DNA of 64,000 nt from Chitinophaga oryzae (GCF_012516375.2 NZ_CP051204.2:3906001-3970000), one strand, 5' to 3'. Counted from the first letter of the stretch, positions 34,715-42,974 are shown. The notes: generated from the letters alone by a model not told the origin. Numbers and translations: made by a program.

Positions 34715-35383
34715 ATGAAAAAAACAATCACAGGAATGCTCGCTTTAGCCGCTATGGTAGTAGGGATGTCTTCGTTTAAAAGTGCTGATGCAACGACTGT
34801 AAGGTCTTTGGATAGCGCTTCAGTTAAAATGGACTCGCTGATGTCTGTTGACTCAGTGGCACGTTTTGATTCTCTCTCCACCGGGATAGATTCGCTGATG
34901 GGTCTGGATTCCATCGCTGGTATCGACTCCATCGCTGGTATCGACTCCATCGCTGGCATTGACTCTATCTCCGGCATCGATTCCATCGCCGGTATTGATT
35001 CTGTTGCCCGCATCGATTCTTTCACCCGCGTAGATTCCTTCTCCCGTGTTGATTCTGTGTCCAGGATGGACTCTCTTTTCCGTAACGATTCCCTGCGTAT
35101 GGACTCCGTAAAAGGTATGGATTCTCTCCGTACTGTTGAAGGCGGTTCCATCAGCGGTAAAGTTACACCTGCCGACGGCGCTGCTGAAGTAGAAGCGGAC
35201 AACGGTACTGAAAAACTGAAAGGTGCCGTTGCACAGGGCGCTTTCGCTATTCCGGCTGCCAAAGCTGGTACTTATACCATCACCATCGTAGGTAAAGCGC
35301 CTTATAAAAGCGCCGTTATCAAGGATGTTAAAGTAGAGGATGGTAAAGCTACCGATCTTGGCGAAATCAAGCTGGAACAATAA
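34715..35383 (+). CDS. Secreted protein with 18 Asp-Ser hexapeptide repeats and a C-terminal beta-sandwich
   Basis: I do not recognise the repeat domain. The start is the ATG at 34715, where a signal peptide (MKKTITGMLALAAMVVGMSS) begins; an in-frame TTG nine bases earlier is less likely. Residues 33-140 are built from 18 units that begin Asp-Ser, mostly six residues long with the pattern D-S-hydrophobic-x-x-hydrophobic (for example DSIAGI five times with one variant). Two units are seven residues and two are five. The last ~80 residues look like a carboxypeptidase-regulatory-like beta-sandwich. The regular D-S-[ILVF] period could fold as a narrow solenoid, and the acidic ladder could bind calcium. 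Both points are inference. It is divergent from the sigma factor and ends at a terminator. Confidence 0.75.
   Translation: MKKTITGMLALAAMVVGMSSFKSADATTVRSLDSASVKMDSLMSVDSVARFDSLSTGIDSLMGLDSIAGIDSIAGIDSIAGIDSISGIDSIAGIDSVARIDSFTRVDSFSRVDSVSRMDSLFRNDSLRMDSVKGMDSLRTVEGGSISGKVTPADGAAEVEADNGTEKLKGAVAQGAFAIPAAKAGTYTITIVGKAPYKSAVIKDVKVEDGKATDLGEIKLEQ
34907..34996 (+). repeat. Tandem 18-bp repeats encoding DSIAGI
   Basis: Five near-identical 18-bp units encode DSIAGI, DSIAGI, DSIAGI, DSISGI and DSIAGI. Third-codon differences show they are not all recent copies. Confidence 0.85.
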
Positions 35384-35416
35384 TCTGTATAGCATCCAAC
35401 AATTCAATAGCATCCT

Positions 35417-35475
35417 AAAATGGAAACCCATTTTGGTTTGATCTCAGGGGAGCTTTTTCGGCCCCCCTTTTTTTA
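35417..35475 (+). terminator. Double hairpin terminator after the Asp-Ser repeat gene
   Basis: The hairpin AAAATGG-AAAC-CCATTTT (35417-35434) is followed by a GGGG/CCCC hairpin (about 35447-35466) and an eight-T tract. Confidence 0.7.
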
Positions 35476-35664
35476 TGCCTGTATGTGAATGAAGTTGCTT
35501 TATAAGTATATTTTCAATATTTAAATGAAAATATTTTATTGAAAAAATGAGTTATAAGGCAATAAATATTTTTTCAGTTTGAAAAAGTTCCCTACATTTG
35601 TTACTGTATTCGCATCTGAGTGAATTTTTTATTTTATCCATGTCCGTTTGTTAAAGCCCCAGAA

Positions 35665-35686
35665 AAAGAGCCGGAAACGGCTCTTT
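35665..35686 (+). terminator. Hairpin in the leader of the TAC module
   Basis: AAAGAGCC (35665-35672) pairs with GGCTCTTT (35679-35686) around GGAAAC. Only a short T tract follows. It lies 65 bases after a candidate -7 box, so it may end a short RNA. Confidence 0.5.
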
Positions 35687-35753
35687 CTTCCAAAGCCCTG
35701 GTTTTGACGGAATGGGAAAAAGACACATAAACGTTATCTAAAAAGGTTACATC

Positions 35754-35779
35754 ATAGCTGTCATATATAATAGCTGTCA
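35754..35779. promoter_or_regulatory. Direct repeat ATAGCTGTCA x2, candidate antitoxin operator
   Basis: Two identical 10-bp copies (35754-35763 and 35770-35779) are 16 bases apart and lie about 45 bases before the toxin start. Antitoxins of the XRE type usually bind such repeats in front of their own operon. Confidence 0.4.
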
Positions 35780-35824
35780 CATCAATCAACCATTATCTGA
35801 CATCGTTAAACCCAACTGATCTAA

Positions 35825-36307
35825 GTGAATTACGAAATCATCGAGATGCAGCAATTCTCCGGGAAGCGCGCTGGTATTTATTCTGTTATGATTGCGGACG
35901 ACAATCTGACGTTGTTTGAACATTTTGTGAAGGCGCATGTAAGGGACCATGCCATGGAAATAAGGAGCATTACCCAGTATCTTTCTTATATTGGAAACAG
36001 GTACGGGATGCAGAACAGGTTCTTTAAAGTGGACCGGGGTATGCCCCGGGACGGGGTTTGTGTGTTGTTTGATCACCCGGAGAAAAAGCTCCGGCTGTAT
36101 TGTTACCGGGTGGGCACTGCGGCCCTGATCGTAGGCGGCGGCATGCCCAGGCCAGGCAGAAGAGGCGGGGAGGGAGTGCCGGAAAAAATGCTGGCCCGTA
36201 TATCACAGGATATCCGCCGTAAAATCCGCACGGGAGATATCTACTGGTCGGCGCAGGAAGCCCGGCTACAGGGAAACCTGGTGTTCAGGGCAGAGGAGAA
36301 AGGATAG
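35825..36307 (+). CDS. Putative HigB/RelE-like toxin of a toxin-antitoxin-chaperone module
   Basis: The 160-residue protein starts at a GTG; the segment right after it (IIEMQQFSGKRAGIYSVMI) looks like the family's N terminus, so I keep that start over the ATG at 35846. The middle and end carry a pattern seen in RelE/HigB-fold toxins: KKLRLYCYRVGTAALIVGGG, preceded by GVCVLFDHPEKK. The C terminus is rich in Arg and Lys, as expected for an RNase acting on ribosome-bound mRNA. The next gene is an XRE antitoxin and the one after that a SecB-like chaperone. The toxin-first order is that of HigBA. Activity is inferred; the overall sequence is not a close match to classic HigB. Confidence 0.65.
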   Translation: MNYEIIEMQQFSGKRAGIYSVMIADDNLTLFEHFVKAHVRDHAMEIRSITQYLSYIGNRYGMQNRFFKVDRGMPRDGVCVLFDHPEKKLRLYCYRVGTAALIVGGGMPRPGRRGGEGVPEKMLARISQDIRRKIRTGDIYWSAQEARLQGNLVFRAEEKG

Positions 36308-36319
36308 GCGCCGTGGTAA

Positions 36320-36416
36320 GCAGCCGCTACCCGCGGGAAACTTCATCATCGTTGCGGACAGCGGAAAACGACAGGAGCAAAAGCAGGCAGCCGCTGTCCG
36401 GCTACATCTTCATCAT
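36320..36416. repeat. Duplicated block and inverted repeat between toxin and antitoxin genes
   Basis: GCAGCCGCT followed by CTTCATCAT occurs twice (36320-36349 and 36388-36416). Between the copies lies a perfect 10-bp inverted repeat, CGGACAGCGG (36355-36364) and CCGCTGTCCG (36391-36400). A separate promoter, operator or RNA structure for the antitoxin is possible. Confidence 0.45.
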
Positions 36417-36419
36417 TTG

Positions 36420-36457
36420 GAACAGATGGAAAATAATTAGAACAAATGGAAAACAAT
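36420..36457 (+). repeat. 20-bp tandem duplication of the antitoxin start region
   Basis: GAACARATGGAAAAYAAT occurs at 36420-36437 and again at 36440-36457. The second copy holds the antitoxin start codon (36446). The first encodes MENN followed at once by a TAG stop, a four-codon mini reading frame in a different phase. Confidence 0.7.
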
Positions 36458-36838
36458 CATCAGGGCGCCAGGAAATACAGCAGTAAAATTATTGCCGATG
36501 TGATGGCCAGCATCACACCGCTGGAAAGTCTGCAGGTGGAAACCCGCTTTGTGCTGGCGGGCCGTATAGCCGGTATCATGGACAGCCGGCATATGTCCAA
36601 TAAGGAGCTGGCCGCCCGGATGGGCAAAAACCCGTCTGAGATCTCGCGCTGGCTGAGCGGCACCCATAATTTTACCATCGATACACTGTCTGAAATAGCC
36701 ATAGCGCTGGAAGTACCGGTGGCTACTTTCTTTTCGCCGGCACAACCCCGCGTTGTCAGGGATGTGCGGCTGACCGTCCGCTCCGGGAATATCCCGGCAG
36801 ACAGTATTTCATTTTCACCGGTGACAAACATTCGCTGA
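36446..36838 (+). CDS. XRE-family antitoxin (HigA-like) of the TAC module
   Basis: The 130-residue protein has an N-terminal arm, an HTH_3 domain (about 37-92, with LAARMGKNPSEISRWLSGTHNFTIDTLSEIAIALEV as its core) and a ~35-residue C-terminal tail. In known TAC antitoxins, a C-terminal tail called ChAD makes the protein depend on the SecB chaperone. The tail here is rich in Val, Arg and Ser and could play that part. The gene is 138 bases after the toxin and 104 before the chaperone, wider spacing than is usual for HigBA. Confidence 0.8.
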   Translation: MENNHQGARKYSSKIIADVMASITPLESLQVETRFVLAGRIAGIMDSRHMSNKELAARMGKNPSEISRWLSGTHNFTIDTLSEIAIALEVPVATFFSPAQPRVVRDVRLTVRSGNIPADSISFSPVTNIR

Positions 36839-36942
36839 TAAGGCCGATCGTTGCTGATGTTTGCTGCCATGCAGTACCATTTTAACGGAACCACCTGAAA
36901 CGGAAGAATGGCATTATCCGAATTTATTGCCAATTTACGCTC

Positions 36943-37398
36943 ATGACTAAACGATCTTCACCGGCAAAAACAGGACCGCAGCACCTGGTCCTGCTATCGA
37001 TAGACCTGCTGGACAGCTCCCTGCATTATCCGGGAGACCACCCGCCGTTCGAAAGCTTTCATTTCGATGTGCACATCACCAGTAAGGCAGACGATGAAAA
37101 AAGCCAGGTACTGGTAACAGTGACCATCGGTGTGCACCATGAAAATATTGCCAGTCCGCTGGGCAGCATCACCATCAACTGCACTTTTACCATGAGTAAC
37201 TTTGCGGAGGTGGTCAGGCTCAATGCGGCCGGTCAGCCGGACATGCCGGATGATCTCGTAGAAACACTTCATAGTACAGCACTCTCCACCGCGAGAGGCG
37301 TCATGTTCGCCACTTTCAGAGGTACTTTCCTGCATCATGCGGTGTTACCACTGATCACACCGGGCTCCCTTACAGAAGAAAAAAAAATTAACAGCTAG
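36943..37398 (+). CDS. SecB-like chaperone of the TAC module
   Basis: The 151-residue protein fits the SecB fold. A set of alternating beta strands (about 40-95, with FHFDVHITSK, QVLVTVTIGV and GSITINCTF) leads to a helix with the stretch STARGVMFATFRGTFLHHAVLPLITP, which matches the SecB pattern of a long helix ending in a Leu-Pro motif. It lies directly after an XRE antitoxin, as in the Mycobacterium tuberculosis HigBA-SecB system, so it probably chaperones the antitoxin rather than general secretion. Sequence similarity to housekeeping SecB is low, and the call rests on pattern and context. The next gene starts after three bases. Confidence 0.7.
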   Translation: MTKRSSPAKTGPQHLVLLSIDLLDSSLHYPGDHPPFESFHFDVHITSKADDEKSQVLVTVTIGVHHENIASPLGSITINCTFTMSNFAEVVRLNAAGQPDMPDDLVETLHSTALSTARGVMFATFRGTFLHHAVLPLITPGSLTEEKKINS

Positions 37399-37401
37399 TT
37401 T

Positions 37402-37731
37402 ATGCGCACGGTCATCCTGCTTCTTATTTCCAACACCTTTATGACTTTCGCCTGGTATGGACATCTCAAACATCAGGATACGGCCCTGTGGAAGGTGATA
37501 CTGATCAGCTGGGGCATCGCTTTCTTTGAATATTGTTTTATGGTGCCGGCCAACCGGTTGGGCGCCCAGGAAGGTTTCAGCGGCTTCCAGCTTAAAACCA
37601 TTCAGGAAGTGGTCACCCTCACTGTTTTCAGCGTTTTTGCCGTGTTCTTTCTGAAGGAACCGCTCCGCTGGAATTACCTGGTTTCTTTTGCCTTTCTTAT
37701 CGGAGCCGTGTATTTTATGTTTAAAAAGTAG
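37402..37731 (+). CDS. DMT family protein (DUF486), small membrane protein
   Basis: The 109-residue protein has four membrane segments and the DUF486 signature: LLISNTFMTFAWYGHLK near the start, EYCFMVPANRLG in the middle, and FFLKEPLRWNYLVSFAFLIGAVYF near the end. It is the half-size form of the drug/metabolite transporter fold. The function is unknown. The ATG lies only three bases after the SecB-like stop, so it is probably co-transcribed with the TAC module even though no functional link is evident. Confidence 0.9.
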   Translation: MRTVILLLISNTFMTFAWYGHLKHQDTALWKVILISWGIAFFEYCFMVPANRLGAQEGFSGFQLKTIQEVVTLTVFSVFAVFFLKEPLRWNYLVSFAFLIGAVYFMFKK

Positions 37732-37765
37732 CGGGATTTTGACGATTCCTGATTATCTTTAGCCA

Positions 37766-38365
37766 TTGTATCTCAATCAACCTGAAAATAACCGGCCATC
37801 CAAATTGAGGGAGGAAGCGAATATACAATTGCTGGTGGAACGCATTGCGTCGCTGGGCGACGAACAGGCCTACAAGGCCCTGTTCCGCTTGTTCTATAAA
37901 CCACTCAGCCAGTTTGCCTTCTCCATCGTCAAGTCATGGGAATCGGCCGAAGAAGTAGCCTCCGACGTATTCATGAACATATGGAGAAACCGGGAACGGC
38001 TGCTGCAGGTCCAGAATATTAAAGTCTACCTGTACGTCTCGGCCAAAAACATCTCCCTGAATTACCTCTCCCGCGCTTCCAGGACCCAGCATTTCAGTCT
38101 CGACGAACTGGAAGTGGATATCAGCGGCGGTTACGCCACGCCGGAACAGATATTTATCTCCGGGGAAATGGTCAAAAAGATAGAGGCAGCCATCAATCAG
38201 CTTCCCCCCAAACGGAAAATGATCTTTAAACTGATCCGGGAGGACGGCCTCAGGTACAAGGAAGTGGCGCAGATACTGGACATTTCAGTGAACACCATCG
38301 ATGTGCATATGGCGCAGGCGCTGAAAAAAATCAGTGAAGTCGTCCACCTTCATTTCTCCCGCTAA
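37766..38365 (+). CDS. ECF sigma factor of the second FecR cassette
   Basis: The 199-residue protein starts with TTG. It has sigma region 2 (FRLFYKPLSQFAFSIVKSWESAEEVASDVFMNIWR) and region 4 with the helix-turn-helix (LRYKEVAQILDISVNTIDVHMAQALKKI). It belongs to the FecI-like 'sigma-70, Bacteroides expansion family 1' group. The downstream genes are a FecR (broken here), a SusC and a SusD. It should drive expression of that polysaccharide or glycoconjugate locus. Confidence 0.9.
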   Translation: MYLNQPENNRPSKLREEANIQLLVERIASLGDEQAYKALFRLFYKPLSQFAFSIVKSWESAEEVASDVFMNIWRNRERLLQVQNIKVYLYVSAKNISLNYLSRASRTQHFSLDELEVDISGGYATPEQIFISGEMVKKIEAAINQLPPKRKMIFKLIREDGLRYKEVAQILDISVNTIDVHMAQALKKISEVVHLHFSR

Positions 38366-38454
38366 AAAAAAGTTAAAAAAAATTTCAGGAGGGAATAGTA
38401 GATTTTGAAAATCTGCATGTCCTTCTATTACAATCATGCTTTTGCATCAACGAC

Positions 38455-39509
38455 ATGGAACAGGAAAGAATTTGGTTATTGCTGGGAAGAAAGGTATCGG
38501 GCGAAGCCTCTATGGCTGAATTGCGCGAGCTGGAGGAGCTGTTGGTGCAATATCCGGAGTTACGGTACCAGGTGTCGGTGCTCAGCAACATGCCTGTACC
38601 GGAAACAACACCGGCATGGGCAGAAAAAACGGAACTGGCGCTGGAAAAACACCTGCTCCGGCTCGGTAACGACCTGGCCGCGGCGGAACAGCCGGCAGAG
38701 AGCAACGTACGTCACCGTAAAGGCAGGGCAGGAATACTGGTAGCCTTGTCGTCACTGGTGGTATTGTTGGGCGGGTATTGTCTTTTTCTGCTCAACAGCA
38801 AGACAACGCCTAAAGCGCCGGCGGAAATGGCGGAGATTCAGACCCGGAACGGTTCCCGGTCCCGCGCTACCCTGCCGGACGGCACGGAAGTATGGCTCAA
38901 CGGCGGCAGCCGCATCACCTATCAGCGCGATATGAACACGCAGCAGAAAAGGGAAGTGTACCTCTCGGGGAAGCTTACTTCAACGTCGCTAAAGATGCTG
39001 AAAACCCGTTCGTGGTAAAAACCGACCGCATGGCGGTCAACGTGCTGGGCACCGCTTTTAATGTCAAAGCGTATCCCAATGAGGAACAGACGGAAACATC
39101 CCTGATCTCCGGATCGGTGGAAGTAGTGCCGGCCAACGACCAGGAACGCCGCATACAGCTACAACCCAATCAGAAATTTATTATCAGACATACACAGGAT
39201 GGCAATGCTCAACCCACACTGGGTTACAGCGTGGAACAGGTGAAAATGAACGGGCAGAACGACCTGATCAACGAAACCGCCTGGTGTGACAACGTCCTGG
39301 TCTTTGACAACGAAAGCTTCGCGTCCGTGGCACTGAAAATGGAACGCTGGTTCGGAGTGAAAGTTTATCTGGCGGATAAAAAACTGAAGGCATACCGGTT
39401 TACCGGTACCTTTAAAAATGAATCGTTGCCTCAGATTCTGGAGGCGCTGAAGGTTACATCATCTTTCCGTTGCGAGATAAAAGGCAACGAGGTATTTATC
39501 AACCAGTAG
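38455..39509 (+). pseudogene. FecR family anti-sigma factor interrupted by a one-base frameshift
   Basis: Two overlapping frames (from 38455 and to 39509) together give one normal FecR of about 351 residues. The first frame holds the sigma-binding part, one membrane segment (GILVALSSLVVLLGGYCLFLL) and the start of the FecR domain up to REVYLSG. The second frame continues without a gap as GEAYFNVAKDAENPFVVKT and on to the C-terminal DUF4974 domain. The switch is at the GGGG run 38967-38970, where one more G would restore the frame. The intact paralogue at 32869-33870 reads continuously through the same region (GEAFFDVVKND). It could be a real mutation, a phase-variable G run or a sequencing error. 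There is no canonical -1 slippery heptamer. Confidence 0.85.
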
Positions 39510-39552
39510 CACAATTATGTCTGACAAAAGAGAAAAGGTACCATTGGCATAA

Positions 39553-39590
39553 AAAAAGGGCAAATGCTGCAAACATTTACCCTTTTGTTC
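39553..39590 (+). terminator. Hairpin after the FecR gene
   Basis: AAAAGGGCAAATG pairs with CATTTACCCTTTT with one mismatch. It lies between the FecR end and the SusC start, so transcription may be partly stopped here. Confidence 0.6.
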
Positions 39591-39642
39591 AGATCCAACG
39601 GCAGGTAGCTTCACTTGGCAATGTAGTACTGTCGTCGTTTTA

Positions 39643-42600
39643 TTGACCTTTAACAACCTAAATGTATGCAAAAAAAACATACATTTTGTCATCCTTTTGC
39701 ACATACATAAGGAAAATGTTGTACTGCTAATGAAACTGGTGTCCTTTATTATTCTGATTACCTCTTTGCATATAACAGGCCGCGTGTTTGGTCAAAGTGA
39801 GCGGATATCGGTGAAAGCAGATCAAATGCCGCTGACACGCCTGTTAAAATTGATGGAGAAAAAAAGTAGTTATCGTTTCGTATATCGTAACGATCTGATA
39901 CCCGCACATGTACGGGTTACTATCGACTTGAAAGAGGAACCAGCAGAGGAAGCCCTCCGGCGCATATTGCAGGGAACAGGGCTCACTTACAAACCGCTGA
40001 CCGATGGCCTTATAGCCATCGTACCCGGTGCGCAGGCAGCTATCCCGGATATCGTCGTCAGCGGTCAGGTGACCGACAATACCGGCCACCCGCTGCCAGG
40101 GGTAAGCATCCGGATTGCCGGCGTCAATAAAGGCGCAACCACCGGCACTGACGGGCAGTTCCGGATGATGGCCCCTCCAACGGGAACACTGGTTTGCTCT
40201 TTTATCGGTTATGAAGAACAGAAAATAGCGATCGGTCACAGATCGATGTTGAATATCGTCCTGAAGGACGACGCCAGAGGACTGAATGAAGTAGTAGTAG
40301 TGGCTTATGGCGTTCAAACAAAAGGTTCTTTGACAGGTTCAGCTGTTATGGTTAGTTCGGCCTTGTATGACAAAGCCCCCCGTAGCAGCTTCCAGGAAAG
40401 TTTACAGGGAAATGTCCCGGGACTTCAATCCTTGAATGGTTCCGGTCAGCCCGGATCGGTGCCCAGCATCCGTATCCGTGGCATAGGCTCTATCACTGCC
40501 GGCAGCACTCCGCTATACGTAGTGGACGGTGTACCGGTAGTGACAGACGACCTCACCGACTTTAATGTGAATTCATTAGCCGGTATCAACAGCGCTGATA
40601 TCGCTTCCATCTCCGTGCTCAAAGACGCCGCGGCAGCCTCTATATACGGCTCCCGCGCTGCCAACGGGGTGATCCTCATCACCACCAAAACAGGCAGTCC
40701 CGGACGCACGCGGATCAGCCTCAGCGCACAACAGGGGGTAAACACCCTTACCATCCCCAAAAGCAATTATCCGCTCAACAACCGCGAGATGATGGAACTA
40801 CTGCGGGAAGGATGGTACAACAAAAACGATGGCACCGGGGAAGCCGGTTTTATACGGGAACTACAGGCCCGTGGCATCGACAGCACCGTCAATACCGACT
40901 GGACAAAGTTATTGACACGCTCCGGCGGCTATACGCAGGCGAATCTTTCCGCCGCCGGCGGAACAGACAAAACCCGCTTTTATGTGTCCGGCGGCTTCTA
41001 TGACTCCAAATCCGCCCTCCGCGGGGTCGACTACCAGCGGATGACCGGCAAACTTAATCTGAGCAACCAGGCTACCGACAGGCTCTCTTTTAATGTCAAC
41101 CTGTCGCTGGTATACCAGAAAGCCAATGCAGTAGGGGATGTGGGACTACTGGCCAACCCGGTCCGTTCCCTCGCCCGCATGCAACCCTGGCTGAAAGTAT
41201 ATAACCCGGACGGCTCGTACGACTTCAGTTACAACAATAGTTTCAACCCGATCGCGGTACTCACGGAAGTAACCCGGACCGGCTCCATTTACGGACTGCT
41301 GGCCGGTGCAGGCGCCAAATACAATATCACCGGCGACCTGTCGCTCGAGTCCAAGATCAGCCTCGATCTGAATTATGCCCGCAGCAATTCCTTCTATCCG
41401 CCCGCCTTTGGCGACGGCAGAAATACCAATGGCAGGGCTTATGTCAACAATAGCCTGTGGAACAACTGGGTATCCACCAGTATCCTGCGGTACCAGCACC
41501 GCTGGGGCCAGCATGGCCTGAACACTTTTGCAGGATTTGAGGCGCAACGCACCGGTAATACCGGCAACAGCGCTTCCGCCACCAACTTCCTGCCCGGCAA
41601 AAGCGAACTCGCCGATGCCTCCAAGCCCGAATCCATTAGTTCGGTCAACGTCGCCAATTCCCTGACAGGCGTATTCCTCAACGCAGGATACGACTATCAG
41701 CAAAAATATTACCTCTCCGGCTCCATCAGAAGGGATGCATCCTCCCGCTTTGGCGCGCAGAAACGCGGCGCCAATTTCTGGTCCGTCGGCATCGCCTGGA
41801 ATATCTATAAGGAAAGCTTCCTGCATGATGTTCCCGGTATCAACGAATTAAAGTTACGTGCTAGCTACGGCAGCAACGGGAACCAGGCTATTGATAATTA
41901 CGCCTCTTTGTCGCTGTACAATCCGGCTAATGATTATGAAGGGAAACCGGGGTATGTGTTAGGACAATACCCCAATCCCTATCTTACATGGGAGCAGAAC
42001 AAACCCTTCAACGCAGGCGTCGATTTTGCGGTACTGAAAAATCGTATATCCGGCACCGTTGAATATTATAACCGGGTTACTTCCCGGCTGCTGCTGAACG
42101 TACCGGTGTCGTCCACCAACGGGATCACCACGGTATTCCGTAATAACGGCGAGATGCGTAACAGCGGATGGGAAGTGTCGCTCAGTACGCGCAACATACT
42201 GCCGGACAACCCGGAATCATTTTCATGGCGCACGGACTTTAACTTCTCTACCTTAAAGAACACTATCACCCGGCTGGACAACCCGATGACCAGCATCTAT
42301 AAACGGGAAGTCGGCGGCGATTTCTACCAGTTTTTCCTGGTAGGTTATGCCGGCGCCGATCCGCAAACAGGAGAGGCGCTATGGTATACCAACGCCAGCA
42401 AAACCGCCACCACAAAAGTATACGGCGAAGCGCAGCGCTTTAACCAGGGAAGCGCCCTCCCTAAATTCTACGGAGGCGTTACCAACTACTTCGCCTACAA
42501 AGGGTTTGAACTCAGCTTTCAGTTCTTTTATAACTGGGGCAACCTGGTGTACGACAACTGGGGCTCTTTTACAGAATCGGACGGCAGCGGCGGTTTTGGC

Positions 42601-42969
42601 GCTACCTCCAAACTCTCGCGGCGGATATATGAACACCGCTGGCAGCAACCGGGAGACGTGACCAGCATCCCGAAAGTCGTATATGGCGGCACACAGACAG
42701 GCCTCAGCAACCAGGCTTCTTCCCGCTTCCTTTACGATGGCAGCTTTGTCCGCCTGAGAGACCTGCTGCTGGCTTACAACCTGCCGAAAGGATGGCTGTC
42801 CAAAGCCAGGCTCAGCGAAGCACGCGTATACTTCAGAGGTAATAATCTATGGACTTTCGTAAAAGACGGACAGCTGACGATGGACCCGGAAGTGCCCGTC
42901 ACCGGGGACTACGACCAGCGGCCACCGATTTTTAAAACCTTCCTCGTTGGAGTAGACGTTAACTTTTAA
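39643..42969 (+). CDS. SusC/RagA TonB-dependent receptor with STN domain
   Basis: The 1108-residue protein opens with a long N-terminal extension and a signal-anchor (MKLVSFIILITSLHITGRVFGQ), an STN domain (about 55-125), a carboxypeptidase-regulatory-like domain (about 140-210), the plug (SISVLKDAAAASIYGSRAANGVI) and a ~22-strand barrel ending in Phe. The alternative ATG at 39730 would remove only the extension. It forms the outer-membrane pore of a SusCD importer with the next gene. The STN domain lets it signal to the upstream FecR, which is frameshifted. Confidence 0.94.
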   Translation: MTFNNLNVCKKNIHFVILLHIHKENVVLLMKLVSFIILITSLHITGRVFGQSERISVKADQMPLTRLLKLMEKKSSYRFVYRNDLIPAHVRVTIDLKEEPAEEALRRILQGTGLTYKPLTDGLIAIVPGAQAAIPDIVVSGQVTDNTGHPLPGVSIRIAGVNKGATTGTDGQFRMMAPPTGTLVCSFIGYEEQKIAIGHRSMLNIVLKDDARGLNEVVVVAYGVQTKGSLTGSAVMVSSALYDKAPRSSFQESLQGNVPGLQSLNGSGQPGSVPSIRIRGIGSITAGSTPLYVVDGVPVVTDDLTDFNVNSLAGINSADIASISVLKDAAAASIYGSRAANGVILITTKTGSPGRTRISLSAQQGVNTLTIPKSNYPLNNREMMELLREGWYNKNDGTGEAGFIRELQARGIDSTVNTDWTKLLTRSGGYTQANLSAAGGTDKTRFYVSGGFYDSKSALRGVDYQRMTGKLNLSNQATDRLSFNVNLSLVYQKANAVGDVGLLANPVRSLARMQPWLKVYNPDGSYDFSYNNSFNPIAVLTEVTRTGSIYGLLAGAGAKYNITGDLSLESKISLDLNYARSNSFYPPAFGDGRNTNGRAYVNNSLWNNWVSTSILRYQHRWGQHGLNTFAGFEAQRTGNTGNSASATNFLPGKSELADASKPESISSVNVANSLTGVFLNAGYDYQQKYYLSGSIRRDASSRFGAQKRGANFWSVGIAWNIYKESFLHDVPGINELKLRASYGSNGNQAIDNYASLSLYNPANDYEGKPGYVLGQYPNPYLTWEQNKPFNAGVDFAVLKNRISGTVEYYNRVTSRLLLNVPVSSTNGITTVFRNNGEMRNSGWEVSLSTRNILPDNPESFSWRTDFNFSTLKNTITRLDNPMTSIYKREVGGDFYQFFLVGYAGADPQTGEALWYTNASKTATTKVYGEAQRFNQGSALPKFYGGVTNYFAYKGFELSFQFFYNWGNLVYDNWGSFTESDGSGGFGATSKLSRRIYEHRWQQPGDVTSIPKVVYGGTQTGLSNQASSRFLYDGSFVRLRDLLLAYNLPKGWLSKARLSEARVYFRGNNLWTFVKDGQLTMDPEVPVTGDYDQRPPIFKTFLVGVDVNF

Positions 42970-42974
42970 CACGC

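Larger units (their letters stand above)
35384..35824 (+). other. 441-bp intergenic region before the TAC module
   Basis: After the double terminator the region is very AT-rich (35500-35580). It holds a possible -7 box TACATTTG at 35593-35600, a perfect hairpin at 35665-35686, and a direct repeat at 35754-35779 just before the TAC genes. I find no convincing coding frame. Confidence 0.5.

Noticed and set aside
38967..38973. Programmed -1 frameshift in the FecR gene
   Set aside because: The sequence does not fit the X-XXY-YYZ slippery pattern and the paralogue has none, so a mutation or sequencing error is more likely.
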